A stretch of 64,000 nt of DNA from Cenococcum geophilum 1.58. Lineage: Eukaryota > Ascomycota > Dothideomycetes > Gloniales > Gloniaceae. The stretch covers positions 645,645 to 709,644 of the forward strand of contig KV748190.1 in NCBI GenBank assembly GCA_001692895.1, in the 5' to 3' direction. Shown here one piece after another: positions 12,529-27,347 of the stretch; position 1 is the first letter of the stretch, and each line of letters opens with the position of its first letter. A program made the translations under genes and the position numbers. The notes under the pieces were generated by a model. The model was not told the DNA's origin and ran no database searches. It was given only the letters and a program-made list of their open reading frames with translations.

Positions 12529-15500
12529 CTAGAGCAACTCTAAAAAGAAGGCTAATCTATACTTTAAAGTTAAGTCTTCTAGACTACTCATAACGTATAC
12601 GCAATAGCGACTTTCTGCCAAATTCTGCCATATTACTAAATTCTACTAAATTCTGCTATGTTACCGAATTCTGCCAAATTCTGCAGAACCTAACTTCATC
12701 CCTAGGATGGAAAATCGCTATTAGCTCACTTAGTACTAGCGCCAACGCTAAACTAAAGTCAAATCCGTTTGCTTAACCTACCCTATAGCCTATAATTTAA
12801 CTTAATTTGTGTTAATAAGCTATAATAGTGCTGTATAGGGCTTACCCTTTGTTATAGCGTTTATAGGGTTAGTATCTCTATTAATCTACTTAACTTTAGT
12901 AATCTGTCTTTATTTATAAGCTTAGCGAAGGCATATTATATTAATTATTAAGCATTTCTCTTACGTAGTTCCTAGTTAGATAAGATAGTTATATAAAGAC
13001 TTTAAATTAGTATAGAGAATAAGTAGTAAGTTAACCTATAAGACCTTATCTAGTGTGGATTTAATTATAGCGCCTATATTAAAACCATACGCTATACCGT
13101 ATAACTCTAAGGCTAATACACTCCTAGTAACTCTTTTGCACTTAATTAAGGACTAGTAAACAATATTTACCTTATTTAAGGCGTCTGCTAGTATAAGTAC
13201 GTAGCTAATTTACGAAGATAAGTCCTTATTATTGGCGAAGGAAGCGTCTATAAATACTAGGAGTTATAAGGTGTTAATATCTAGCTTAACAAACTTTAGG
13301 CCTCTATTTGCGTTCTTAATCTACTAGCTTAATTGCTTATTAAGACTCTTTATATTATCTTTAACTGGGTTAATTACCTAGGTAGCAAAGGATAGGTTAA
13401 ATAAGGCCTCTGGCTGATAGACTAAGGCGATATAGGCTCCTCTAGCGCGTTAAGTAATATACTAGTCCTTTAGCGTAAGCAGGCTATATATAACTCCTCT
13501 AGAGCTAGTGCTATCTACTAGCGTAGTATTAACCACACTAAGGTTCTTATACTGGCGCTTTTACGTTAGCGTAATACTCCTATCTTATATTAATTAAATA
13601 AGTCCTCCATTAAACTTAATTAGTATATTAGCGGTTAATTACTCTCACTCCTTAGCTATAAATTTAGCCTTATATAGTTTACTTTATTCAGCCTCTATAA
13701 AGGTATTATCTGCGAGGAATAGTATATTATTAGTCTATAGGCCAATAATTCCAAAAGGCTTATTGCTATAGAGTAAGCAAGGGTTATATATAGACTAGTC
13801 CATTTATAGCTAATTAATATAGTATAAATAGTAGGTCTTAAACCAGTAGTTTCTAGCTTTAGGTACTCTATAAAGTGGCTTTATAACCTTTAAAACGGAG
13901 TCCGTATCAATTCCTAATTGTTTATTTAGCTTATATAGTAGTTATACATAAAACTCGCGGTTTAGGTTTATAATAGACTGGACATAGGCTTATAAGATGT
14001 CTTAGAGGTAAAGTCGTGTCTATAGTAGTATAGCAGCGATATAGAGAATTAGCCGCTAGCTAACCCGTTAAATTATTAGTAACTAAGTAAGGACTAGCTC
14101 TTTCTCTAAATTATTATAAGCCTATATAATAAGTTATAATTTCTTAAAGGCTCTATTAGTTCCCTTATTCTTAATCTCGTTAATAAACCGTAAGTTAAAG
14201 AGTCTAACCCCCTTTAGCATATCGTGTAGCTTAATAATCTTAAAAACGCCTTTCTTAAGTAGGCCTATAACCTCCTTTTGTCGTAAAGCGCTAAATTAGG
14301 TGTTATTATTATTTTATAAGTAGATAGCAATATCGGTAATATCTACAATATTACCTATAAAAGCACCTATATCTATTATAGCGTCTATAGTAGCCGTGTC
14401 TGCAACGGCTATAAGTAATAGGTATTTACAGGGGCGACCTCTGCCTCGCTTTGGCGGTAGCTATAATTCGGCTTTAGGTAATAATTAAGGTTTAGCTAGT
14501 AAAGGTACTAGTTTAGCTAATTTAATAGGCTCTTGTGGTTTAACTAGGTCTTATAGGTCTAGTAGGTAAGATTTTACAACTATAGAGCGGAAGGTTGTAG
14601 GCCCATTTAGTAGCTTTATAGTATAGGTCTTACTATTAACGGCAAGTAGCATATATAGCCTATCCTAATAACTACTTTAGCTAGTATTACCTTCTCTCCA
14701 GACTAAAATAGGCGAACTAGGTAGGAGGCCGTAAATAGCATTAGTTTATGGTCCGTTTCACATATTAAGAGCGTTAGCGATTTATTATTTAACTTATAGC
14801 TTCTAGATTTCCACCATTGCTTTCTTAATAGCCGTAGCTCGCTGTATAACTAAAGGTAATAGTATATCCAATTTAACCATTTAGGGGTAGGCTCTAAAGA
14901 CTAGGAGTATAGGGATTAGGCCTTCTAGGCCAGCCGTATTATTAATAGCTTTAAAGGCTATTTATAGGGCTATCTCCTTACTAATTTTAGGGATTTTAGT
15001 TATAATAATTTGGTAGACTTGTCGTAGCGGACCGTAGTAGCGCTCTACTATTCTAATAGAATTGTATAATTTAACTAGAACTAACTTTATAGTTACTCCT
15101 ATAGTAGCAGCGTAGTGCTTAAACTCCTTACTAATAAAGTTCTTCCTAGCGTCTATAGTAATTAGGTCTAGTAGTCCTAAGTAGCTATTAATTTAGTATA
15201 TCCGTAAAATATCCTAAGTATACTTAGCGCTAATATCTTATAGCCATCTACTAGCTTAAAATTAAGTTGCTTCGTTAACTACGTATAATAGGGGGGAGCC
15301 GCTAATATACATAATATTAACAATAATATTAAAATTAAAATTAATATTATCTTATAGGGTAAAGCGAAATCTATCTAGAGATCTACTATACTTTTAGCAA
15401 TAGTAACAGAGTCTAGTTAGCTCTTTAATAGCGGATCTATTAGTATTATAGCCATAGCCAGCCTTATTAAGAAGCTTTTACAGTTTATTAACTAACAGGT

Positions 15501-17898
15501 AACTAAATTAACGGTATAGACGTCGTAGTTCTACGTTAGTTAAGTAGCAAGGGTTTATATTAAAAGACTTAACTAAATAGGACTATAAGGAGAAGCTCTA
15601 TAAGAGAAATAGGTGGCCAAATCGTCTAACTACTAGCACCCTTTTAGTGCGAGTAATAATAACGTCCTTTAGGTTATTATATTTAATATAAAATCTATTT
15701 ATATCTACTAAGCAAAGTAGGGAAAGGGTATCTACTTTAATAATATAGAATTATACCTTACCTATAGGGCTGTTAACGTCTATAGTTCTAATAGATATAG
15801 ATGCTCCAATTCCAAATTAGATAGTTACTTAACCCTTAGTTAACGTGTTAAGACTTACAGACTTATCTACGGCCTATAAAGCTTAGAATTAGCTATAGCC
15901 AGCTATAGACTTACGCGAAGCACCTATATTAATTATAATTTCTATAAAGACCGTTAAGGTATATTATAACGCTGTAGTTGTAGCCATACTATAGGCAAAT
16001 AGGTCGGTCTCCGTGTAAGGTTCTATAATAGACTCTATGGTAAGTTCTAAAGCTATAAGCAAGTATATATAAGCCTTATTAGCTAGCTCTACGCTTATAG
16101 AGGTTACTTCCTCCGTAGTAAGTGTTCTAAAGGTAGTAATATAGGCAGAACTATTATTAGGTTCTCTAGCATCGTTCCTAAAGTCATTAGCGTCTTTAGC
16201 GTCTTATATATAGGCTTTAAAGTCTAAATTATCGTCTTTATCTTTTTCGCAAGCAGCGACGTATTGCTTAAAGTAGTTATTAAAGTTACCCTTATTACGG
16301 CCCTTAATATTAGTAAAGCGTCTCTTATAATCATCTCTAGACCAATTACGCTCCTCCTCTATATATTTCTACAAACGGCAGTCCTCCTTCTTATAGATAT
16401 AGCACTTAGCCTTTAGTCTGCCGTTAGTTCTATAGGGGCAATTGCTACTATAGCGGTTAGTGTTTCGGTCTTAATTCTAGTTATTTTAGTAGTAGCGTTA
16501 ATCTATAAAAAAAGCTTGGTAAGATAATCTTATTAAGGCCTATAGGGGGTATTCTTTTTCCTACGTAATAATAGAGGATTATAGTTTACTAATTAACTAA
16601 GAGAAGTCTTTTAAAGGGTTAGAGATAGTAATATGGTATACTAGTACTCCCTAGTAAGTAGTAACTAGCTTATTTATAAGAATACGGTTTATACGGAAGT
16701 CTAGGTATAGTCTATAATGTTATTTTAGTAGCTTATCTATAAGCAGTTAGAAGTTCTAATAGATTAACTTATTAGGGTTCTCGTCCATAACTCCTTAAAG
16801 GGTTATACTATTCCACTCTATAAGGTTCTTATAGTAGTATTCTAGCCCTTTAAAGAACTATTATATATAGTTATAGGCTTCCGTAAAAGGTCTTAACTTA
16901 AGGTTACTGTTATAGTAGTGGTCCTAAGTAAGCCCTTTTAGTATGCTAGGGAATGCTACTATATAGCCTTCTAGTAGCAAGCTAGATCTCTTGCAAATAT
17001 TATAGAAGATAGTTAACTTAAAGTTAAAGCTATCACTAACTCCATTATACTTTTGGTTATCTATATAGATCTTTATAATTATAGCCACCTCCTTATTATA
17101 TCTAGGCCCTTGCCTAGGTCCTTACTCTATACTAGGCATAACTAGTTTAGGTAGTATATATATAGATAGCTGTTACGGCTGTTATAGTTACTATAACTAT
17201 AGCAATTGGTTAATAAGAGTATAGATTTAGTTATAATTAGAGGATTAAGGACTAGGAGGGGTAGTAAGAATAATAGGAGTAGCGATTGGAGTAGCTGGCG
17301 GTACAGCCATTAGAGTAGCTAGTGGTATAGTAATTAGAGTAGTTAGCGGTATAGTAGTTAGAATAGCTAGTAAAAGAGCTAGTAATGCTTATATAGCTAG
17401 TAAGGGACTATAGAAAGGTGTTAACGCCGGTAGAGCTATAGCAAGCTTATCTAAGGTTAAATTAAGTCGGTCTTGCAGAGCTATAGTAATTATTAGCTTA
17501 ATATTATTAAAGGCTAAACCAATCTCTTTATCCGTCTATTTATAAAACTCTTCTTCTTAAAGAAGGTTAAATAGTGCTTCTAAGATTAAATATCTGTTAT
17601 TATACTTTCTAACATACACTCCTCTCTTAAGTAGATAGATACGTAACTTTACTCTTATATTAGTTTGCATGCGTTTAAAATCCTTAATAGTAAAGCCTTT
17701 AAATTCCTCCTTAAATACTGTCCATGGTGTATAGTTTATAAAGTTCTCCTATATATATATATAGACCTTTATTGCTATATAGTCTCCTAGCTTATCTTTA
17801 GAAGCTATAGCAGCAGTAATTCTATTACTATACTTTAATATCTTTTTTTACCACTCTATTATAGTGTAAAGTAGTATACGTTTAAGTAGAGGTTATAA

Positions 17899-17950
17899 AG
17901 GTTTAAGGTTTAAGATTTAAGGTTTAAGGTTAAGGGTTAAGGTTAAGGGT
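17899..17950. repeat. TTTAAGG-type short tandem repeat inside Copia C
   Basis: About seven irregular units of GGTTTAA, GGTTAA and GGGTTAA lie in the gag/leader side of element C. It superficially resembles telomere repeats but is not TTAGGG and lies deep inside an element, so it is read as a local simple repeat. Confidence 0.6.
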
Positions 17951-18278
17951 AGTATATATATTCTCTACAGCCGTTAGGCCTATAAAGTGTTCTTAGCAAA
18001 ATTGCTATTCTCTTAGTAATCTATTATATTAGCTATAAAGCCAGTATAAATTCTCTTAAGCTTAAGGGAGGTTGTAATCTTCTCTAAGTAAAGATATAAT
18101 TCTCTAGGCGATTTAACGCGTTAGTAGTTAAGTTAATATGTGGTCTTAAGCTTTAAGGGTAATATAGCTTTCTCCTTTAATAAAATAGATAAGAACTAGG
18201 CGATTATAAACTATTTCTAGTACTACTTCTTAAGCGCTAGCTATTACGTATTTCCTAATTTATATATCTACTAATTAG

Positions 18279-18449
18279 TGTTAGTATAACTCTCTTTATT
18301 AACATGCACAAATATTACTTATAGTGGTACATATGCGGTATTAAAGTTAGTAGTTAATTGTTATCTAGAAAAAAGGGGTTGCTCTAAGGTTAGATAGTTA
18401 GTCTCGCTTTATAGTCCCGTGACTACGTTACGTGATTAATGTTCTGACA
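18279..18449 (-). repeat. 5' LTR of Copia C (171 bp)
   Basis: Plus-strand ends are TGTTAGTATAAC and GTTCTGACA. It is followed directly by the cttag duplication at 18450-18454, after which the sequence of Gypsy B resumes. Confidence 0.88.
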
Positions 18450-21368
18450 CTTAGATACTACTCTAGCGTCTAATTTAATCTTTTTGTTTAACCATCTGTC
18501 TGCGGATAATATGCGATAAAAGTTGCTACTCTAATTCCTTACTCTACTAAGAATACCTTCTAAAATACTGCTATAAATTTTGGATCTCTATCTAATATAA
18601 TCTTATTTAGTACTCTATGCCTTATAAACACTTCTTTAATATAGATTCTAGCAATATCTTCTACTAAGATTTCTTCTGTATATACTATAAAGTATCCCCA
18701 CTTTATAAGCTTATCTACTATTACTAAAATTGTATTATAATCTTATCCGGTAATAGGATCTTTTAACTTTAGTAACTTAATGATAAAGTCCTATAATATA
18801 ACCTCCTATAGTCTTTTTAGTGTTTTAATAGGTTATAGCCCTCCATATAGCTTATACCTTATTAGTTTATTTCTTTAGCAATCTAAATACTCTTTTATTA
18901 CTTTTCTTATAATATTTTAGATTCCATTAATAATATACTCCTCTTAGAGTCTTAACACTAAGCCCATAGCTCTATTATGTCCTTAAGTTAATCCCTTATA
19001 GAAGTCCTCTATAAACTGCTCTACTATACTTCTTAGGATATACTTTACTTCTTAATTTTCGTATATATCCATCTATAGATCTTCTAGCTATATTTTTAGA
19101 ATTCTTTATACCCAAAAGCTTTCTAATATCTCGTAGACTCTTTCTAACTTATCGTTTTCCTAAGTTGCTACAATTTTTAGATAATTATACCTAATTAGTC
19201 TATCTATATCTTTTCGCAGTAAAGCCCCTAATGGCTTTTTATTATTTTATAGTTTAGCCTTTTAACTTAGAGCATCTGCTTGCGTATTATCTGTACCCTT
19301 AGTATACTAAATCTTAAAATAGTATTCTATAAGCATCTCTACCTATCTAACCTATCTTTAGTTAAGTTCCTTTATTATTAGGAATCCTGTTAGGTTCTTA
19401 TAATCCATTTTAACTATAAATAGTTTCTTTATACCTTATAAAAATGCTCTCTATTTCTTTAATACTATAACTATACCTAATAACTCCTTATTATAGATGT
19501 TATAGTTTAATTCTAGTAGTATTATTTTCCGACTATAATATACTACTAGGTGCTATCTATCTTAATATTTCTGTATAAAGTATGCCCCTAGTATATAGTT
19601 TAATATATCTATCTCTATAACTATCTCTAGTCCTAGTTAATAGATCTTAAAAACTGGCTCTTGGATAAACAACTCTTTAACTTTCTTAAAGAGTTCTCCC
19701 TATTCCTCTCCCCATGCCTATAGTTCTTCTTTCTTTATTAATCGCGTAAATGGCTTAATATTTTTTAACTACTATGCTATAAACCTTCTGCAGTAATTGC
19801 AAAACCCTAGAAATAATCTTAACTATATAATATTCTCTAGTTCTTACCAATTCACTATAGCCTTAATCTTCTTTAGATCTATACTAAGTTGGCCTAGTTT
19901 AATAATAAATCTAATAAAATCGGTCTTCCTAGTAAAGAACTCGCATTTCTCAATTGCTACTAGCATTTGTTCCTTCTATAGTCTTTTTAAAACCCATTTA
20001 ACGTGCTCCCTATATTCTTCCTTAGTTATTAAGTAAATAATAATATTATTAAGGTATACTATAATAAACTTATCTAAGTATTCTCCTAATATATTATTAA
20101 TTCGCTTTTAGAACGTTACTAGTGCGTTTATAAGCCCGAATTGTATAACTAATAGTTTATATAGTCCTTCCTTTAACCTAAAGGCTACCTTTTATTTGTT
20201 ACCTTCCTTAATTCTAATCTAATAGTATACCTATCTTAGATCTATCTTTATAAAGATTTACGCGTTGCCTATCCTATCTTAGATTTCGCTAATTAAGGGT
20301 AAAGAATACCTATCCTTTTAAGTAATGCTGTTTAACTATCTGTAGTTAATACATAGCCTTAATTTACCATTCTTCTTTAGTATAAATAGTACTAGATATC
20401 CCGCTAATAACTATAATAGTTTAATATATCCCTTTTATAAGTTCTCCTAGATAAACTCTTTTAGTACTCTACCTTCTTCTTTAGTAAGCTTATAGATTAG
20501 AAAGAACTTTAGACTTATTCCTAGTTCTAATTCTATTTTATAGTCCCATACTATATACTTTAATAGCTTTTCACTCTCTAGTAACTATAGTTTCTTGCCG
20601 TACTTATAGTATCTCTTTAGTACGTGGCTTAGTCCTTTCTCTATTTCTTTATAGGTCGCCCCTACTTAGTACTATACTAACTTAGCTTATTATTGCAACT
20701 TACGGCGTTAAGTATCCCTAATATTAACCTAACCTATAATCTAATTAATCTTTAGATTATATTTCTATAACTAAGGCATCCCTAATACTGCCTTATCCCG
20801 TCCTAATGGTAGGATATTAAAAGATATCTTAATCTATCTTCCTTTAATAGTTATTTAAATAGGTCCTATTTTAAGATTGATAATCCCTCCTCTATAGACT
20901 ATTAGATCTCCTAAAATTGTAACTAATAGGTAAAATTACTCCTTCTGTCTATACAGTAGCCCTATTCTCTTAACTACTGCTAATAAGATATAGTTCCTTA
21001 TTACTCCACTATCTATTAGCGCTTTAAACTGCTAATCTTACTAATTAACTTATAAATTTAGGTATTGTCCTTAAATTCCTTTAAGGGTCTAAGGCTCTAC
21101 CACTAGCTCCCTCTAATCCTATAGGCCTCTACTTTTCCTAACTATTAGCTACTTAATCCTTATACACTTAGCTCACTCTTTAGCCAATACCTAATTCGCT
21201 TTTTATCTTTAATATACTATAAATACGTATTTTCTAGGCATTCCCACTACTATTATCCGTCTAAGCATTCTTCTATAAGGAATCTTCCTGGTTAAAGTAC
21301 TAAACCTCCTTCCTCTTAAACTTTTACTGGATGCTATCTATGTATATATTTAGCATTTCTATACTATC

Positions 21369-21579
21369 TATAACGGCGCTATCGCACGTTACCTGCTAAA
21401 TTCTGCTATATTCTGCCGACCTACGATTGGCCCGCCTAAAGCTAGCGCCTTGGCGGCTTACCCTATATATTTATTTACATCGGTCCTAGCAACCCCTTTT
21501 CCTTCTCTTTAGCTTAGTATCTTCGTAATATAGCATTCGTTCAAGCTTCGGTTTAGAGGCATTTATTTAAGCCGTGACA
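21369..21579 (+). repeat. 5' LTR of Gypsy D (211 bp)
   Basis: Starts TATAACGGCGC (from TGTAACGG, assuming a G-to-A change) and ends GCCGTGACA. I count about 13 differences from the 3' LTR, all transitions. Confidence 0.9.
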
Positions 21580-21599
21580 TTATACTAAGCTCTCCCTAC

Positions 21600-21740
21600 C
21601 TTGCCTGGGAAGGCCTTAATAATATCCCACCCTAAAGAAACTTTGTCTGCAACGACGCATTAACACGCTATACTTAGACACTAAAACAACTCTACATTGC
21701 CTAGGAAGGCCTGGATAATATCCCACCTTATAAGCTAGAT
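21600..21740 (+). repeat. Direct repeat in the leader of Gypsy D
   Basis: A ~35-bp block (TTGCCTGGGAAGGCC.. to ..ATATCCCACC) at about 21601-21636 recurs at about 21699-21734, spaced ~98 bp. It lies between the 5' LTR and gag, so it is probably untranslated leader. Confidence 0.6.
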
Positions 21741-24700
21741 AGGACTGGACCTATATCCCCAGAATTAAAACTAAAGCATATAATACTGACGAACCTTAGG
21801 AAGCTAATAATGGCACCTAAAGTAAGCTTATCTAAGAGAGCTGCCTTTACCTAAGAGGAACCTAAGATCTAATTGGGATTAGAAATTGAAGATAATAATA
21901 ATGTCGTAGACATACGCGAGCAGATTTGCGCCCTCGCAGCCAGCCAGGAAGCCAATTGTCTTAAAGTAAGAAATATATAAGAGACCCTATAAGAGATTCT
22001 AGAAAGCCTTACGGCCCTATAAAATAGCCTAGCTTCCCCTTTTTAAAGCCCTAGCCGACCTGTTTACTCTACTAAATGCGATATACTAGGGAGTACGGAT
22101 ATAATAACGAAGTAATTAAAGTCCGTTAAGCTCCCTAACCCCCNATTACTATCTAACGGGATAGACCCTACCTTTAAGAATTAGAGGATTTAAGTACGAG
22201 AAAAGCTCCGCGTTAACTATAACTATTTCCTTTCTAAAGAAGCTAAAATGCTCTACCTCTTTGGTCGAACCACTAGGGACGCCTAATAGCACCTTTAAGC
22301 TAAGTTTAAGGATAACTCCTCTATCCAATTTACATCTATTAACGAGATAATATGGTACCTAGCGGCTATCTACGTTAACCCGAATAAAGTACGGGATGCC
22401 CGTTATAACTATAATTACCTAATAATAAAACCGAACTAACCCTTTGCTAAATTCTAGACTTAATTCCTATACCTTATAGGAGAAGGCTAGGTTCCCCTTA
22501 AGAACTACTAATTAGACCTATATAATAAGCTAACAATCCGGCTATAAGAAAAGATCGCTATAACCTTAAATAACCTGCCAACCCATAAAAGACTCGCAGC
22601 TTATTACCTATTATTAGACTTAGAACTAAAGCGGATTAATGCCCGCCCTAATTAGTAAAAGCAACTCTATAATAATTAGAACTCGCTAGCTACACCTATA
22701 GGAGCTAAAGTAGGAAGATAAGTTATAACTGCTCTTATACTAAAGGCGGTTATAACTATATACTAGTGAGCCTTGCCCGACTAGCCACGTACCACGCCAT
22801 TAACTAGTATTCACCATAATACTCTAATTGACCCTACCTCGGCTATATGCTTTAACTGCGATAAGTAAGGTTACTTTGCCTTGTCCTGCCCGGAGCTAAA
22901 GGATATAGGCGATATTAAGGAGATAGAGGAAGGAGAAACGTCCAATAAGTCGGGAAAAGAAGAACCCTAGGGAAAGACTCCCCCCTAGGGTACCCTATCG
23001 ATCTCGAAGAGATTAATCTTAGTTAGTTAATGGGTGGAAAGCATTTTATAGTTCTATGTATAGTATCTTGAAATGGATATAGAGTTAATATAACCGCCCT
23101 TATTAACACTAAAGCAAATGGCTTCGCCTTTATAAATACTGCCTATATAAATAATGTTGCTAAGTTTCTAAATGTAGAAGCTATCTAACTAGAGAAGCCT
23201 ATTTAGGTAAAGGGCTATAACAGCTAAGCCGGTTAGCCCGTTACCTACGTCTTAAAGTTATATATCGCTCTTAACGGACGACACTAATACGGTATCCCCT
23301 TTTATATCCTAGACCTAGGGTCCTATAATATAATCCTCGGACGAAAATAGATGTCCTATTTTAATATTTGGTTAAATGTATAAAAAAGACGGTTTATCTA
23401 GCCGGAGAATAGACTAAGGTTACCCTTCTTTATTAGGGAGATCCGAACTAACCGCAAGACACTAGCTGTAAGGGGTAACCCTACCTACCAGTAGAATATC
23501 CGGGCCCGTAACTTAGCCTTTACTTAAGAGGACGCCCGCCGTAAAGCTGGAAAGAACTCCGTACTAATAAAGATACTCTCCTAAAGCGCTATATTTAAAG
23601 AGGACTCTATATATAGAAGCAGGACAGATAATAACGTAGATAATATCTAAATCGCACAGATCTAACTGTTATAGAAAAGAACGTATCAACAGGATATAAG
23701 AGATGACCTCTGAAAGATGTAATAGGAGCTAAAAGGAGTAATAATAACGCTAGTACCCTAGAAGTCCCTAAGGTCATATACGCCCCTATTATTAGTTAAC
23801 CCCCCTACCGTAGATATTGCCGCAATTAGCGCTATAGCGTTCCACTTTAATATGTACTAAAAGGACAATAAGGTCTTTACAACGAGCCTATATAAGATTA
23901 ACCGAATTATTAATAATAGAGAGGAAAGGCTAGATGAGGAAACCGATGAGGAACTAGTTAAACGCCTCCTTTTTACTATTTATATAGGCTACAAGGATGC
24001 ATTCTTAAAGGTAGCCTTAAATAAGTTACCCCCCTACTAGACGTACGATTATAAGATTTAATTAGAGGCCAATAACTCGCTAGGCTATAGCCCCCTCTAC
24101 TATTAATTAATGGATAAGCTAAAAGCAATAAAGTAGTACTTAATTGATAACCTAGATAAAGGGTTTATTAAGCCAAGTTAAGCCCCTTTTGCTTCCCTTA
24201 TCCTATTTATAAAAAAGCCTAATAGAGGCCTTTGTTTTTATATTGACTATTAAAAGCTAAACGCTATTACTTAAAAGGACCAGTATCCTATTCCTTTAAT
24301 TAACGAGACCCTTACACGTTTAAGTTAGGTAAAGATCTTTACTAAACTTAATATCCGCTAAGCTTTCTACTAAATTAGGATAGACCCTATATCTAAAGAT
24401 TTAATAACATTCTGTACCCGCTATAGTTCCTATAAATATAAAGTTCTTCCTTTTAGACTAATAAACGGACCAGCTACGTACTAAAGGTATATAAATAACG
24501 TTCTTTTTAATTACCTTAACAAATTCTATATAGTATACCTAGACGACATTCTTATATACTTAGACAACGAACTTAAGTATTAAGTTTATATTAAGAAGGT
24601 CCTGGAGAGGCTATAGAACGCGGGCTTATAAGTTAATATTAAGAAATGCGAGTTTAGGGTAAAACGTATAAAATACCTCGGGTTTATTGTAACTATAAAA

Positions 24701-27347
24701 GGAATTAAGGTCGACCTTAAGAAGGTAGAGGTAATCTATAACTAGAAGCCCCCTTATATAGTAAAAGGAATCCAGTCCTTCCTTAGTTTTTGTAATTTCT
24801 ACTACTAGTTTATCCGTGACTACGGAATTATAGCAAAACCTCTTATATAACTAACTAGGAAGGATATGCCTTTTATTTTTAATAATAGCTATATAAAGGC
24901 CTTTAAAGAGGTAAAAGATCGGCTTATCTCTTCCCTAATCTTTTATCACTATAACCCGGACCTTAAATTAATGCTAGAAACAGACGCCTTTAATAGGGTC
25001 ATAGCGGGAATCCTATTACAGTTATATCTAGACGGCGAATAGTACCCTATAGCTTTCTTTTTAAAGATAATAGACCCGGCTAAGTATAACTATAAAGTAT
25101 ATAACAAAGAAATACTAGCTATTATTTAATTACTCTTTTAATGGCGCGCAGAGCTTAAAGGTATAAACTCCCGGATTAAGATATATATAGATTATAAAGC
25201 CCTAAAGTACTTTATAACTATAAAGCAGCTTATAGGGCAATAAGCCCAGTAAGCTAAAATACTCTCCTAATTCTTTTTTATGATTATATATCGTTCTAGT
25301 AAGTAAAACTCTAAGGCTAATACCCTAACCCGAAGAGAATAAGATGTAGGACCTTAGGATAAGCTAAAGACCCAATATTGGACGCGCGCCCTTTTTTATC
25401 TAGAATAGCTTAACCCGCGGATCCTTAAGGAGCTAGACTCCTAGTAAAATAAGCTAGCACTAATAGAGGAGTCCTTAGATAAGCTAATAGGGCTAATTAA
25501 CCGCCTCCTAACTGTAAACTATACGGCTAACGCCCTAAGGGCCCTCTGCGAATAAGCCGTAAAAGGAAACCCCGATTTTAAGACAGAGGAAGGATTGCTC
25601 CTATACTAGGAGCGGCTTATAGTCTCTAACGTCAACAATCTACAGACCAAACTAATCCGCGAAACTCATTACTAAGTCTCTACGGCACACCCTAGCAAGA
25701 ATAAGACCCGTAAAATCATTAACTGCCGCTACTACTGGCCAAGAATAGTTACGGATATTAATCAATATATATAGAACTATAAAGACTACTAGAGAGCTAT
25801 AATCCCACGGGATAAGACCCTAGGACTACTTAAACCACTCCCGATACTAGAGCGCCCTTAATAGTATATCTCTATAGACTTTTATAAACTACTTAGGGAC
25901 CGTGACGGATATAATATAGTTATGGTTATAGTTGACCACTTTAGTAAACGCCTATTCTTAATTCTATGTTATAAAAACATTAATGCTAAAGAGGTAGCCT
26001 AGCTATATATCCATTACGTCTACTAAATCTATAGACCACTAGATACTATTGTGTCCGATTATAGGCTATAGTTTATATCAGCCTTCTAGAATAAGTTTAC
26101 CCAGATCTTAGGCATTAAGCTAAAGCTTTCTACGGCTTATTACCCCTAGATAGACGGTTAAACAGAGATTATAAATTAGTACCTAGACCAGAGGCTTAGG
26201 CCCTTTATTAACTATTTCTAAGATAACTAGTTTAAATTACTACCCTTAATAAACTACGCGTAAGTAACTCTACCCCACAACTCTACAGGGTTTGCCCCGA
26301 TTTAGCTAGAAATAGAATACTTACCCTACACAAGCTTTGACTAGAAAAGGCTAGAAGAACCCTAGACTATATAAAAGAAGCTATTCTATACTAAGGCCTA
26401 ACAGTACGCCAAATAATTAGAGGAGGCCTAGACGGTAGCCCGTAAGAACCTAGAAAAAGCTTAGAGGTTAATGGAATAGTAGGTAAACAAACACCGTTAA
26501 GAGCCCGATTTTGCCCCTGGTGATATAATCTAGGTTATAATAAGGAATTAGAGGACCGAACGACCTAGCTATAGGCTGGACTACCAGATAGCAGGACCGT
26601 ATAAGGTTCTTAAGAAGATAGGTAACTTGTATAAGATAAAGCTCCCAGACTCAATTAGGGTTTACCCTATTTTCTCGCCAGATAAGTTACAGAAAGCTAT
26701 AAACGACCTATTACCTAGATAAAAGAACGAGCCTCCCCTACTAGTTTAAGTAAACGGTGACAATAAATAGGAGGTTAATAAAATACTGGCCTATAAGATA
26801 GTACGGGAAGCGCTAAAATACCATATCTAATAGAAGGGCTACAATCCTAACCCAACCTAGTACCCTATATAGAACTTTATAGGCTGCCCCCAAAAGCTTA
26901 AAGAATTCTATAACTAATACCCTAATACGCCTAGACCCCCGAAGTACCTAGACGAATAGATAGAATGCTAGTATAATAAAGATAATAAGTTACCAGAAGA
27001 ATATAGGGACAAAAACGCCCTAAAGCCCTAATACAGCTGTCTGCTAAATTCTACTATATTCTGCCGTTTTCTGCTAGTACCGTAAAATTTCAGATATCCA
27101 GAAACTTTAACCGCCGGTTAAAGTTGTCTAATTAGTTAGATCCGTGCTAAGACTTTTAGCGGCTACTCTTTCTGGCCTAGTGCTTCTACTTAGCCCACAA
27201 TCGCCCTTTATACTTAGTTAGGACGAACTTATATCCCCTTTATCTCCTTATCTTATATTTTTATAATCCTACATTTATAAGCCTAGTGTTACCCTATTTT
27301 TTTCTAACTAAGCCTAAGGGCAGGCTTTCTTTTAAAGAGGGGGGTAA

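Larger units (their letters stand above)
12358..18449 (-). mobile_element. Ty1/Copia element C nested in Gypsy B
   Basis: The 6,092-bp insertion has 171-bp LTRs and the target duplication cttag at 12353-12357 and 18450-18454. On the minus strand the RNase H block reads KCKRVTRSVLALELYGIAYG (about 12880-13160), diagnostic of Copia. RT and integrase lie at higher coordinates. A gag zinc-knuckle-like CYIYKKEDC sits near 16385-16420. The order RNase H nearest the 3' LTR with integrase before RT is that of Copia. All frames contain many stops, so it is dead. It interrupts B between the integrase core and C-terminal parts of pol. Confidence 0.9.

Noticed and set aside
17899-17950. Possible interstitial telomere repeat
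   Set aside because: The unit is GGTTTAA/GGTTAA, not TTAGGG, and it sits within Copia element C.
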